Origin: a virus
Strand: one strand, 5' to 3'
Virus record (IMG/VR): IMGVR_UViG_3300025647_000066
Coordinates: 1-44,250 of that record
Length of the DNA: 44,250 nt
Below are positions 1 through 6,918 of the stretch, piece by piece; position 1 is the first letter of the stretch, and the number at the start of each line of letters is the position of its first letter. The notes under the pieces were generated by a model. The model searched no databases and was not told the origin of the DNA. It worked only from the letters and a program-made list of their open reading frames with translations. Made by a program: the position numbers and the translations under genes.

Positions 1-1
1 T

Positions 2-613
2 TTAGGCATGGGTTCGGGTGCGCCATATTTCTATGTTTCTGTTAGCACCGTCAACTACGCAGCAAGTGCGCCATCTGCAATAACGGCAGGTGAATGGCAT
101 CATATCTGTGGGGTATATGATGGCGCGAATGTGATACTCTATGTTGATGGAGTGCAAACGGTGGGATCAGCATTAACAAGCGCATTAGGCAGCCCGACAG
201 TGGATTTTGTGATCGGGGCAGAGATAAACAGTGGGGCACTTGCAACGCACTATTTTGACGGCAAAATATCAAATGTGTTTGTAGGAACTACGGCGTGGAC
301 TGCCGACGAGGTGCGCACAGAGTATGCGCGTATGCAAGCGGGGCTGGCTGGCTTTACAACACTACTCACCGCAGACGATATAGACAGCGTTCAGGTCGCA
401 CCAAGCGGAGAGTATGCAATCGTCACCGCTGGCGATGTCGCGCACATCATGGACCCGCGCACAGGTATAATTTTATCGACGGATGCCGTAGGCGCGGGGA
501 CGCTCAACGATGCCGCGATATGGCAACGCGACGGCGCAGACACGCCAGCGTATTTACTCGGCGCAAGCACGACCGTCGAAGCGGTGCAACCCGACGAAAG
601 GATAGGCGGCTAA
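2..613 (+). CDS. LamG-fold tail fibre/adhesin, C-terminal part (5' end outside window)
   Basis: Open from base 2 with no start of its own; the first ATG at 8 is probably internal. The motif EWHHICGVYDG followed by ILYVDGVQ is the classic core of a LamG/concanavalin-like jelly roll, a carbohydrate-binding fold common in phage fibres and adhesins. The upstream strands expected in a LamG domain are missing, so the protein is cut by the window edge. A region of about 90 residues without a recognised fold follows. It probably sits at the tail tip and helps bind the host surface. The frame matches that of the truncated gene at 42992-44250, which ends in a stretch like the start of a LamG region, so the two may be one gene on a circular genome. 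The fold is secure, the exact role is inferred. Confidence 0.75.
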   Translation, partial: LGMGSGAPYFYVSVSTVNYAASAPSAITAGEWHHICGVYDGANVILYVDGVQTVGSALTSALGSPTVDFVIGAEINSGALATHYFDGKISNVFVGTTAWTADEVRTEYARMQAGLAGFTTLLTADDIDSVQVAPSGEYAIVTAGDVAHIMDPRTGIILSTDAVGAGTLNDAAIWQRDGADTPAYLLGASTTVEAVQPDERIGG

Positions 614-614
614 A

Positions 615-1451
615 ATGGACACCATGCTTTTAGAATACGCACGACTACAACGCTCTGTTCAGCCTCATGCGATTGTTGACCCAGCGCCTAAAAATCCATT
701 TGCGGAGGCCAGCACGTACCGCACCGCCAACGCGGCAATCTTGGCAGGGCATAAACGAATACATCTCGCTGCAGGTACTCATACTAATATCGTCATTCCA
801 GACGGTTATGACGGTGTCACCATTCAGGGAACGGGGCGAGAAACTATCGTCGCCAGTGTGACGCAACACGCCATAGAAATTTTAGGCGACTATGCTTGTG
901 TGAGAGACTTGTCGGTTCAAACGACACAGGGCGCAGGGTACACAAAGCATGGCGTGTCGATTGGCTCGGCTTCTGTAGAAAATTTTCATGTCACCGTAGA
1001 AAATGTGCATGTAAGAAGCTCCGACTCATCTGGTATTTACATATATCATGCCTCAGTAGTCATGATACTGAATTGCCAGATCAACAACTGCGATGAGTAC
1101 GGTATATATATGACTGCAACGTCAGGCAGTTCCAATCAGTCCGCCGTTCTTGGAAATAACGTGACTGGGCCTTTCGGTGCATATCCTATCTCTTCATATA
1201 ACGGTGGAGGGCATAGGATTCAGGGCAACGACTTCGCTGGCGCGTCGGGTTATACTGCTGACATCGGATGTAATAATACTCTCTTCACTGGCAATAGACT
1301 ATACGGCCAATCTGGTTATGCGTATGCCTTGAGAACAGACGGTGCAGACAATTTATTTTCCGATAACATTATCCAAATCTATAGCACTGCGGCATACTAC
1401 GATACGGGTAGCTCGAATACATTTGCCGACAACGTGCATAGGGCAACTTAA
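615..1451 (+). CDS. Right-handed parallel beta-helix protein (tailspike-like)
   Basis: 278 aa. Short repeating rungs rich in Asn, Gly, Val and Ile run from about residue 60 to the end (for example HVRSSDSSGIYIYHASVVM, LNCQINNCDEYGIYM and TGNRLYGQSGYAY), the pattern of pectate-lyase-like parallel beta-helices. Such folds form phage tailspikes and polysaccharide-binding or cleaving proteins; no catalytic residues can be assigned. The N-terminus (EYARLQRS) resembles EYARMQAG in the preceding LamG protein, which suggests a shared attachment segment. It starts one base after the previous stop, so the two are co-translated. It is probably a second receptor-binding or depolymerising component of the tail tip. 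Confidence 0.7.
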   Translation: MDTMLLEYARLQRSVQPHAIVDPAPKNPFAEASTYRTANAAILAGHKRIHLAAGTHTNIVIPDGYDGVTIQGTGRETIVASVTQHAIEILGDYACVRDLSVQTTQGAGYTKHGVSIGSASVENFHVTVENVHVRSSDSSGIYIYHASVVMILNCQINNCDEYGIYMTATSGSSNQSAVLGNNVTGPFGAYPISSYNGGGHRIQGNDFAGASGYTADIGCNNTLFTGNRLYGQSGYAYALRTDGADNLFSDNIIQIYSTAAYYDTGSSNTFADNVHRAT

Positions 1452-1462
1452 AGGGGCATAAA

Positions 1463-1825
1463 ATGAAACTATATACAGATGGCACAATACAAGCAACAAC
1501 CGAACAAATCGAAACGGCACTGGCTGAATCTATCGCCGCCGACAAACTCGCAGAACGCGAAGCGGCGGCGGCAACGGTGCAAGCCTACATCGACGCAGAC
1601 GCGAAGCTCTCGGCGGCAGGGTTTGTCGCCAGTGCTGATGCGCTCGACGATGCGTATGTAGTCGTGACCTTTCCCACTGACGCAGGCCTACCCGCTTTCT
1701 ACGCGGCGGCGGCGAGTGAGATTGTGCACACGCATGGCGGTGCGTATGTCACCGCGCCGTATGTGGTGCGCCAGAGCAAGGGCAAGTGGGCGGGGCATCT
1801 GGCGCGGATTGCTTCGGCACTTTAA
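1463..1825 (+). CDS. Hypothetical protein after the tail fibre genes
   Basis: 120 aa, start chosen at ATG 1463 behind an AAAGGGG ribosome site. The N-terminal half is Ala/Glu rich and helical (residues about 12-45), the C-terminal half is mixed (VYVTAPYVVRQSKGK). No family recognised. Its place directly after the beta-helix protein and before the membrane/lysis group suggests a small tail accessory or fibre chaperone, but nothing in the sequence proves it. Confidence 0.65.
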   Translation: MKLYTDGTIQATTEQIETALAESIAADKLAEREAAAATVQAYIDADAKLSAAGFVASADALDDAYVVVTFPTDAGLPAFYAAAASEIVHTHGGAYVTAPYVVRQSKGKWAGHLARIASAL

Positions 1826-1843
1826 CGAAAGGGCACAAAGACA

Positions 1844-2128
1844 ATGCCAACGACCTACGATGCAACAGCCGACAGCATGGCGAGAGCCATATCGCTCAAT
1901 GGGTTCTCGTTTCAGCAAGATGGGCGCAACCTGCTGCGCCTAATCGAATACATCGACAACAAACTCAAAGCCATCGTTGACGATCTTGAGCATGACAGGG
2001 CTTTTACTATCAAGAGCTACCTGCGCCAATACAACGCCGAACATAAGTGGAGTGCGAACGCAAACCCGATGCTTGACGCACTGGTCGACCTCTACTTCAT
2101 CGGCCTCACGCTGGGGATGGAGATATGA
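1844..2128 (+). CDS. Hypothetical 94-aa protein
   Basis: 94 aa, mostly helical by composition, no signal peptide and no clear membrane span, although the C-terminal residues LVDLYFIGLTLGMEI are hydrophobic. The stop overlaps the next start (ATGA at 2125-2128), so it is translationally coupled to the small membrane protein that follows. Family not recognised. Confidence 0.6.
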   Translation: MPTTYDATADSMARAISLNGFSFQQDGRNLLRLIEYIDNKLKAIVDDLEHDRAFTIKSYLRQYNAEHKWSANANPMLDALVDLYFIGLTLGMEI

Positions 2129-2280
2129 ACTGGCTCAAAGACAATCTCAAGAAGAAGGCACTGCGCCGAGTACTGGTGCTGGTAATAGCCGCGCTCCTGT
2201 CGGCTATTGGGTTCAGTGACGAGATTGCGAAAGAGTTTGCAGAGGAAGGTGCAGATATTGTCGTAGAACAAGTCGAGTAG
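2125..2280 (+). CDS. Small single-span membrane protein, holin-like candidate
   Basis: 51 aa. A basic N-terminus (MNWLKDNLKKKALRR) precedes one hydrophobic segment (VLVLVIAALLSAIGF, residues about 16-30) and an acidic C-terminus, giving a likely N-in single-pass topology. It begins inside the stop of the previous gene. Size, charge pattern and position in a row of three membrane proteins fit a small holin, antiholin or holin accessory; it could equally be an unrelated phage membrane peptide. Confidence 0.6.
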   Translation: MNWLKDNLKKKALRRVLVLVIAALLSAIGFSDEIAKEFAEEGADIVVEQVE

Positions 2281-2287
2281 GTGGACT

Positions 2288-2656
2288 ATGGAACCGTCAA
2301 GACTACTACTCATTGAAGACGAGGAACTTTCGGCACTTACCATCAAACGGATATTTCGTTTTGCAAAAGTGACGCACTTCACTACTCTGTCCGAGGGGAT
2401 GAGTTGGCTTGACTATAACGAGTGCGATCTGTGCATACTCGACCTGAACCTTCCTGATTCAAAAGGTCCCGACACCTTTCAGACCATCAGCAAAGCGCAC
2501 CCCTTCCTTCGCATCGTGATTTATACTGGCCTACCGGTCACCTGTAGCGGCTGTCCTATTAGACCAGATCATGTACACTTCGCCCAAAAAGGCGACCCTC
2601 AACTCATTGAAAAGCTACGAGAGATCGGCAAGCTATTTGACAGAGCAGTGGCATGA
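2288..2656 (+). CDS. Stand-alone response-regulator receiver (CheY-like) domain
   Basis: 122 aa, the size of one receiver domain and no output domain. The hallmarks are all present: acidic cluster E10-D11-E12 (LLLIEDEE), phosphoacceptor D52 in CILDLNLPD, T80 in VIYTG and K101 in FAQKGD. A receiver of this type is phosphorylated by a histidine kinase and acts by binding a partner. None is encoded nearby, so it would have to use a host kinase. It lies between two membrane proteins, has a short AGGTGG ribosome site, and its stop overlaps the next start (ATGA). A role in timing lysis or in tapping host signalling is inferred. The residues 83-95 insert (PVTCSGCPIRPDH) with two cysteines is atypical. 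Confidence 0.85.
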   Translation: MEPSRLLLIEDEELSALTIKRIFRFAKVTHFTTLSEGMSWLDYNECDLCILDLNLPDSKGPDTFQTISKAHPFLRIVIYTGLPVTCSGCPIRPDHVHFAQKGDPQLIEKLREIGKLFDRAVA

Positions 2657-2883
2657 GCAACGACAACGAGCAATACTTCGCCTTGCTGATGGATATACAC
2701 AGCAAGGCGAGTATTGCCGCAGAGAAAATGCCCCACATCGAAAAGCGCATGGACGAGCTTGAAAAAAGGCAGGGCGAATTATCCCTTAAACTCGCACGTT
2801 GGGGGGGGATAGTCACTACCGTCTTGTTCCTTGTGGCACTGTTTGGAGACCGCATCTCTAAAGCGGTTTTTGCCGCTCAGTGA
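2653..2883 (+). CDS. XhlA-like holin/haemolysin candidate
   Basis: 76 aa. An amphipathic helix with coiled-coil character (HIEKRMDELEKRQGELSLKL, about residues 27-46) is followed by one membrane span (GGIVTTVLFLVALFG, about 51-66) and a short basic tail. This layout matches XhlA-type haemolysin/holin accessory proteins of phages. The start overlaps the stop of the receiver-domain gene. It probably sits in the host inner membrane and takes part in lysis; the call rests on architecture, not on a conserved catalytic motif. Confidence 0.6.
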   Translation: MSNDNEQYFALLMDIHSKASIAAEKMPHIEKRMDELEKRQGELSLKLARWGGIVTTVLFLVALFGDRISKAVFAAQ

Positions 2884-2884
2884 A

Positions 2885-3238
2885 ATGCAAGACATACCTT
2901 CCGCTCCAATAGTAGAGCAGTTCCTCGGAGAATATCTTTGGATCGCCATTATCATTTTCATTGCACTGGTGTTCAAGTCCACTATTGAAAACCTCGTAGC
3001 TGGACTTTTTGTATTTTTAGGCAATGATTATAACGATGATGACGCGGTCTATATTGGCGATGAACGTGGGCGCATCGTCCGTATGTCACCGTGGTCAACT
3101 ACGTTTTACATCTACGATATTCACAACGGTAAGGTGGTATCTGGCCGGAAGATGGTAGTAGCCAATACCGAACTGAAAACCCTTCGCATCTCAAAGCCGC
3201 TACCGATGTTGGATTTGCCTAAAGACATGAATCAATAG
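2885..3238 (+). CDS. Miniature MscS-like mechanosensitive-channel protein
   Basis: 117 aa. After a hydrophobic helix (WIAIIIFIALVF), residues about 32-100 follow the MscS pore helix and beta domain. STIENLVAGLFVFL corresponds to the SLSNLAAG pore helix, VYIGDERGRIV to the G-x-V-x-x-G segment, STTFYIYD to the strand after it, and VVANTELK to the I-P-N segment. Full MscS proteins have two more membrane helices and a C-terminal cage, both absent here. Start taken at ATG 2885, two bases after the previous stop. It ends 7 bases inside the convergent integrase gene. Position in the lysis group suggests a membrane pore or osmotic function during lysis; this is inference. Confidence 0.65.
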   Translation: MQDIPSAPIVEQFLGEYLWIAIIIFIALVFKSTIENLVAGLFVFLGNDYNDDDAVYIGDERGRIVRMSPWSTTFYIYDIHNGKVVSGRKMVVANTELKTLRISKPLPMLDLPKDMNQ

Positions 3239-4446
3239 GGTAGCGCGTCTGTCGGGTGCTGTTCGGCGTTGAGTGGGTGCAGATATTCCTGCGTGGTCTT
3301 GATGTCGGCGTGTCCGAGTAGGTGTTGCACCGTCCTTAGATCGACGCCGCTTCGCAATAGCGTAGTGGCGTAGGTGTGCCGGAAAGTGTAGACCGTAATG
3401 TCGGAAGGGTCTTTCCCCTCGTCGGAAAGCATTTTCCGCAACGCACGTTGCGGTGCGTCTGAAGTGCATGGCTGATGATGCCGAGCAGACCTATGGCGAT
3501 TGCTGTCGGTAGACAGGACAAACGGACCTCGCTCTACTTCACGCCTCATTTTCAAGTACTCTATGGCGGCTGGCTTGAGGTCAACGTGGCGCAGTTCGCA
3601 GTCCTTCGGAACCCACACCTCGCCGGTAGCTTCGCACGTTACCTTTCCTATCGAAACAATACCCTGATCAAAGTTGATTGAATCCCATTTCAGCCACACC
3701 ATTTCCGAAGGGCGAAGGCCAGCGTATAGGCCGAGCCGCACGATCGTGCCGATGCCGCCATTGAGCCGCGTCTGGTGCATTGGGTTTAAGGAAGTGTCGA
3801 GCAACCACCGCACTTCTTCGGCCGATAAGACGCGCCGGTCATGTATCTTTTTGGGCTGGCGTAGCGATATATTTCGGGATGGGTTTTCGCCCAGCATACC
3901 CAACCGCACAGCCTCGTCCAGCAAGATGCGGAGCGTGGTCATATAGCTGAATACCGTCCACGGTGCAAACTGCTGGCTCAGTTCATACTGCCATACGTCG
4001 ATCATCTGCGGTGACAGGTTTTGCAGTTCGTGGTTCTTGAGCCACCGCACCACGTACTCTGCGCGGTATACACCACTGTACTGTCCCTTGTGCTTTCGAT
4101 GATTGCGCTCTGCGTAAGAACGGTATGCCGAAAGTAGCTCGTCGTAGTCGGCTGGAACTGTAAACATACCGGAGCGCATGGCTGATTCTTTGAAGCCGCG
4201 AAACGCAATAATGGCATCGTCGGTGGTTAGGTATTTGCGGCTTATCCATTCCGCGATTCTACCCAGTTCCGCGATACCTGTTTTTGTGGCGCGTTCAACG
4301 AGCGATAAATCTGCCGCGAGTGCATCCGCTTCGGCTTTTGAGTTGGTGTATTTGGAGCGTATTTTGGCGTGTCCGTTCAGAGACAGCCAGTAGCGCACTC
4401 GGTAGCCGCTTCTGAGGGGATAGGGTTTTACCGTAGCCATGTCCAT
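3232..4446 (-). CDS. int: Tyrosine recombinase integrase
   Basis: 404 aa. An N-terminal arm-binding region (1-75) and a SAM-like core-binding domain (about 95-190) precede the catalytic domain. Catalytic residues visible are R245 in GLYAGLRPSEM, R356-H357 in YTFRHTYAT (Tyr stands at the usual first His), H379 in LLGHA and nucleophile Y388 in TTQEYLHP. It integrates and excises the phage at attP. Start at 4446 has GGAG five bases upstream. The gene points away from attP, which lies about 410 bases upstream with arm-type repeats between. It converges on and overlaps the lysis group by 7 bases. Expression probably comes from the TATAAT at 4503-4508. Confidence 0.95.
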   Translation of the reverse strand: MDMATVKPYPLRSGYRVRYWLSLNGHAKIRSKYTNSKAEADALAADLSLVERATKTGIAELGRIAEWISRKYLTTDDAIIAFRGFKESAMRSGMFTVPADYDELLSAYRSYAERNHRKHKGQYSGVYRAEYVVRWLKNHELQNLSPQMIDVWQYELSQQFAPWTVFSYMTTLRILLDEAVRLGMLGENPSRNISLRQPKKIHDRRVLSAEEVRWLLDTSLNPMHQTRLNGGIGTIVRLGLYAGLRPSEMVWLKWDSINFDQGIVSIGKVTCEATGEVWVPKDCELRHVDLKPAAIEYLKMRREVERGPFVLSTDSNRHRSARHHQPCTSDAPQRALRKMLSDEGKDPSDITVYTFRHTYATTLLRSGVDLRTVQHLLGHADIKTTQEYLHPLNAEQHPTDALPY

Positions 4447-4502
4447 TTATCTCCATTTTGGATGATTGTAGGCGGCTACAAACCGAATATACGGCGATAC
4501 AC

Positions 4503-4548
4503 ATTATATGGGCAAGGGGGAACTGTAGCCACCCCTGTAGCTACAGGG
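4503..4548 (-). promoter_or_regulatory. Putative integrase promoter with adjacent palindrome
   Basis: On the minus strand a perfect TATAAT (4503-4508) lies about 55 bases upstream of the integrase start. No good -35 box stands 16-18 bases further upstream. A 16-bp perfect palindrome (CCCTGTAGCTACAGGG, 4533-4548) covers that area instead. An activator- or repressor-controlled promoter, as for lambda int, is a plausible reading. Confidence 0.45.
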
Positions 4549-4556
4549 TCGCCCTG

Positions 4557-4698
4557 AAACGTCCTCAAATCCGTTTTGAGGACGTTTAAGCCTACAGCCG
4601 GTAAATTCTCTAATCTGGACTCCCTAAACGTCCTCAACTGGCGTTTCAGGACGTTTCAGGGGTATTAGGGACGCTCAGATACCTCTGAAACGTCCTGA
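4557..4698. repeat. Integrase arm-type site repeats
   Basis: Five copies of AAACGTCCTSA: direct at 4557-4567, inverted at 4577-4587, direct at 4626-4636, inverted at 4646-4656, direct at 4688-4698. Copies pair as inverted repeats with short spacers. The block sits between int and the attP core, where integrases of the lambda type have their arm sites. Some copies could bind an excisionase; none of the neighbouring small genes is a certain Xis. Confidence 0.65.
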
Positions 4699-4809
4699 AA
4701 GTGTCCCTGAGCCGGTTTTAGCGGCTAAACTGGGGGAAAATAGGGGTAGGGCGGCTGGACTGCTGAGATCGCCCCTGACGCGCCTTAAAAATCGGCTACC
4801 GTGACAGGC

Positions 4810-4853
4810 AAAAAAAAAGCCGCGCACCTCCGATTTTGGTCGGAGGTGCGCGG
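4810..4853 (-). terminator. Intrinsic terminator behind the tRNA-Glu fragment
   Basis: A perfect 13-bp GC-rich stem (4820-4832 with 4841-4853) with an 8-base loop is followed on the minus strand by C and nine T (4810-4818). It begins three bases past the CCA end of the tRNA fragment, so the phage would supply a tRNA terminator as well as the tRNA 3' half after integration. It also blocks transcription from the early operon into the integrase region. Confidence 0.85.
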
Positions 4854-4856
4854 AAG

Positions 4857-4906
4857 TGGTAGCCCGTACGGGATTCGAACCCGTGCTACCGCCGTGAGAG
4901 GGCGGT
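4857..4906 (-). other. attP: attP core: 3' half of tRNA-Glu(CTC)
   Basis: Read on the minus strand: anticodon stem CCGCC/GGCGG (4901-4905 with 4889-4893) with loop CTCTCAC giving anticodon CTC, a four-base variable region, T arm ACGGG-TTCGAAT-CCCGT (4868-4884), acceptor strand ACGGGCT, discriminator A and encoded CCA (4857-4859). No D arm or 5' acceptor strand (AGCCCGT) is found upstream, so it is not a whole tRNA. This is the usual form of an attP core that rebuilds the host tRNA gene on integration. Phage genes flank it on both sides, which fits non-integrated DNA. Confidence 0.85.
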
Positions 4907-4929
4907 AGGGTGCGTTGTGGGAGTGGGAC

Positions 4930-5115
4930 TTAGCTCTCCGTAGCTACGCTTGTAGCTACGGATATGGTGAGTAGATCGCGGCTACGCAGGTATTGTCCAC
5001 TTCGGAGCGTGGCGCGGCAATCCGCTTCCTGTCGCCACTTCTCTATCGTTTCGGCGGTAATGTCGGTGTCCGCGAAATAATAGGTGGCGTCATTGTAGCT
5101 GTCATACGACATCAT
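4930..5115 (-). CDS. Hypothetical 61-aa protein next to attP
   Basis: 61 aa, start at 5115 behind AGGAGAAGCC. Acidic N-terminal half, then TAETIEKWRQEADCRATLRSG, a short helical segment, and a tail with the direct duplication SVAT-SVAT made by two copies of GTAGCTAC. No domain recognised. As the first gene upstream of attP it could be a recombination directionality factor, but it lacks a visible winged-helix motif. Confidence 0.6.
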   Translation of the reverse strand: MMSYDSYNDATYYFADTDITAETIEKWRQEADCRATLRSGQYLRSRDLLTISVATSVATES

Positions 5116-5210
5116 TGGCTTCTCCTATTGGGTTGGGGTGGGTTGGGGCGGCGAGTTCGATACCGTGAGGGTATTGCTCCCTCGCTTTCTACTATCGCCA
5201 CCCCGAAACG

Positions 5211-5723
5211 CTATAGTCTTGCTTCGTTGAGTATGCCCATCATACTGACAGGTATAAAGGCATTCTCCCCGGACTTCGTTCCTCCATTGACGCAAGCCCT
5301 CGTCGCTGTGACTGCGCGCTTGATTGCGTGTTGAACGACAGGGTCACTTACTTTCCAATAGACGATCAGGTCAGAGCCAATCAGCTTGACGAACACGAAG
5401 AACGAACAGGACAGTAGGTTGGCCAGTTGCAGACCACCGGCTACTTTGTTGTGCGATATTAGGTAGGTGTCAAACGTAGCTCCTGTATTCGTATCGCGTA
5501 GGCGTCGACCAGCAGTTGATTGCTGTAGCTCCATCTCCCTCGCCTTCACCTCGGCGACTATCAGTTTATGCCTGTCGGCTTCAACCTTACCGAATACTGC
5601 ATCGACTACGCACTCGTCTGGTGTTTTCAATGCGCGTGTGCCGGTAGCGAAGGCTACGCGGCTTATGGCTTCGGCTTCGTGAGCGCGATAGGGCGCACCG
5701 GCTGGCGTGAGACTATCTAACAT
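5211..5723 (-). CDS. PD-(D/E)XK-like nuclease fold protein
   Basis: 170 aa with start at 5723, which overlaps the upstream stop; ORF extensions further upstream run through the neighbouring gene. E16, D41 in VVDAVF and E58-V-K60 in LIVAEVKARE give the E...D...ExK pattern of PD-(D/E)XK nucleases. A hydrophobic core strand (FFVFVKLIGSDLIVYWKV) follows. The family includes phage exonucleases, Holliday junction resolvases and restriction-type enzymes. In this operon with a Rad52-type protein a recombination or replication role is likely. The assignment rests on a short motif and is moderate. Confidence 0.6.
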   Translation of the reverse strand: MLDSLTPAGAPYRAHEAEAISRVAFATGTRALKTPDECVVDAVFGKVEADRHKLIVAEVKAREMELQQSTAGRRLRDTNTGATFDTYLISHNKVAGGLQLANLLSCSFFVFVKLIGSDLIVYWKVSDPVVQHAIKRAVTATRACVNGGTKSGENAFIPVSMMGILNEARL

Positions 5724-6006
5724 CGGCCACGCGCTCCTTTCTCTGCACCGTATAGCAGTAGATGCAGAAGCCGGAGCGTAGTGGCGCACCACCACACATC
5801 GGCGTAGCGCACTTGTTATGATAGCTACCGGCTTTGAAGCGGTATTCGGTGTCAGGCACATATCGCTTACCATCGGGCGATAGCCCCAACCGCTTACACT
5901 GATCGCGTAGCGTTGTTTTGGAGATGCCGAGCATGGATGCGGCGGCAGAGATTGAGCCAGCGCGTAATGCGGACTCTATGGCGTCTTTAGGAATCTTAAT
6001 ACTCAT
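5713..6006 (-). CDS. HTH and zinc-ribbon DNA-binding protein
   Basis: 97 aa. Residues about 8-45 (AIESALRAGSISAAASMLG followed by ISKTTLRDQCKRLGL) form a helix-turn-helix of the Fis/Psq type. The C-terminus holds a CxxxC/CxxC zinc knuckle (KCATPMCGG and FCIYCYT). It likely binds DNA as a small regulator. It overlaps the downstream nuclease-like gene by 11 bases. The spacer upstream of it is CCACCACCA followed by GGGAAAGGG. Confidence 0.65.
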   Translation of the reverse strand: MSIKIPKDAIESALRAGSISAAASMLGISKTTLRDQCKRLGLSPDGKRYVPDTEYRFKAGSYHNKCATPMCGGAPLRSGFCIYCYTVQRKERVADVR

Positions 6007-6032
6007 TCCCTTTCCCTCGTTGATGGTGGTGG

Positions 6033-6383
6033 TTATTTCCCTCGGAACATCTGGGGGAACTGAGATCGCATCTGAGTCATTGCTTTGGCGGCTACGGACT
6101 CAGAGGATTTTCCTTCGCGTAGTTCATCTAACGCTACCCAAAAGCAACAGGCTGAAGGTGCTGTTCGCTTATCGGCTTTGTGATAGGCGTAGCAAGCGAC
6201 GAGCATATCAACAGGGAATCCCTGTAGATTGCACCGCCACTCCCATATCAAATTTTTCCACGCCACCGTGTCGTGCGTGGGTGGATGCGTCCAGTTAGGA
6301 TAGTCGTGCTTTAGATCGCGCATGATATTCTGCACCGTGGCTACGCTCGGTGCATCTTCAAGCGTAGGTAGGACGTCACTCAT
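6033..6383 (-). CDS. Hypothetical replication-module protein, paralogue-like C-terminus
   Basis: 116 aa. Not recognised. The middle (TVAWKNLIWEWRCNLQGFPV) is rich in Trp, and the end (MRSQFPQMFRGK) matches the end of the upstream neighbour (LREQFPTMFR). The start overlaps the upstream stop by 8 bases. Its position next to a replisome-organiser-like gene suggests a helicase-loader or primosome accessory function, without direct proof. Confidence 0.6.
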   Translation of the reverse strand: MSDVLPTLEDAPSVATVQNIMRDLKHDYPNWTHPPTHDTVAWKNLIWEWRCNLQGFPVDMLVACYAYHKADKRTAPSACCFWVALDELREGKSSESVAAKAMTQMRSQFPQMFRGK

Positions 6384-6918
6384 CTTGCCCCTCGCCGGAA
6401 GTGCGGAACATTGTCGGGAACTGTTCGCGTAGCGTAGCCATGTGCTTACGAGCTTGCTCCGGCGTTGCGGCTTCCTTTTTCCACTGCCGATACATCTTCC
6501 GCTGTGCTACGCTATTGGTTTGCGTCTGCCGCGCTTCAACGATGCGGTCGATGTGTCCGGCAACCTGACCGATCTTTGGCCGGAAGGTGCAGACCGGCGA
6601 GCCGGTATTGGTCGGCGTGGTGTCGGCCATGTGCGCCACCACGCCCTCGGCAAATAGCCGCGCCGGATATTGCGCGGCAAACTCTGCCCATGTCAGGATG
6701 TCCTCTTTGGTCAACGGCCAATTATACTCAGCCGACAACCGGCGCATCACTTCATTGAATGAGCCACTGGTCTCCCCCAGTATAGCCTTCAATTGATTGG
6801 CTACCGCGGCTTTCCAACTGCTCTCGGCCTGATGTGCCGACGAGTTCGTCAAGTAGGTCGAATCCTTCGGCGATATTAGTTCGCCTATCGCGGTAGGCTG
6901 TCCGTTTTGGTTTCGCAT
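6376..6918 (-). CDS. Hypothetical replication-module protein
   Basis: 180 aa from ATG 6918, which has an AGGACAGGA ribosome site but overlaps the replisome-organiser gene by 167 bases. An internal ATG at 6747, directly after that gene's stop, would give 123 aa and no overlap. Contains a helical segment (TKEDILTWAEFAAQYPARL), a central region with VAGHIDRIVEARQTQ, and a C-terminal LREQFPTMFR motif shared with the downstream protein. No family assigned. Confidence 0.6.
   Translation of the reverse strand: MRNQNGQPTAIGELISPKDSTYLTNSSAHQAESSWKAAVANQLKAILGETSGSFNEVMRRLSAEYNWPLTKEDILTWAEFAAQYPARLFAEGVVAHMADTTPTNTGSPVCTFRPKIGQVAGHIDRIVEARQTQTNSVAQRKMYRQWKKEAATPEQARKHMATLREQFPTMFRTSGEGQDE

Noticed and set aside
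4857-4935. Complete tRNA-Glu(CTC) gene
   Set aside because: No D arm and no 5' acceptor strand AGCCCGT upstream of the anticodon stem; only the 3' half is present.
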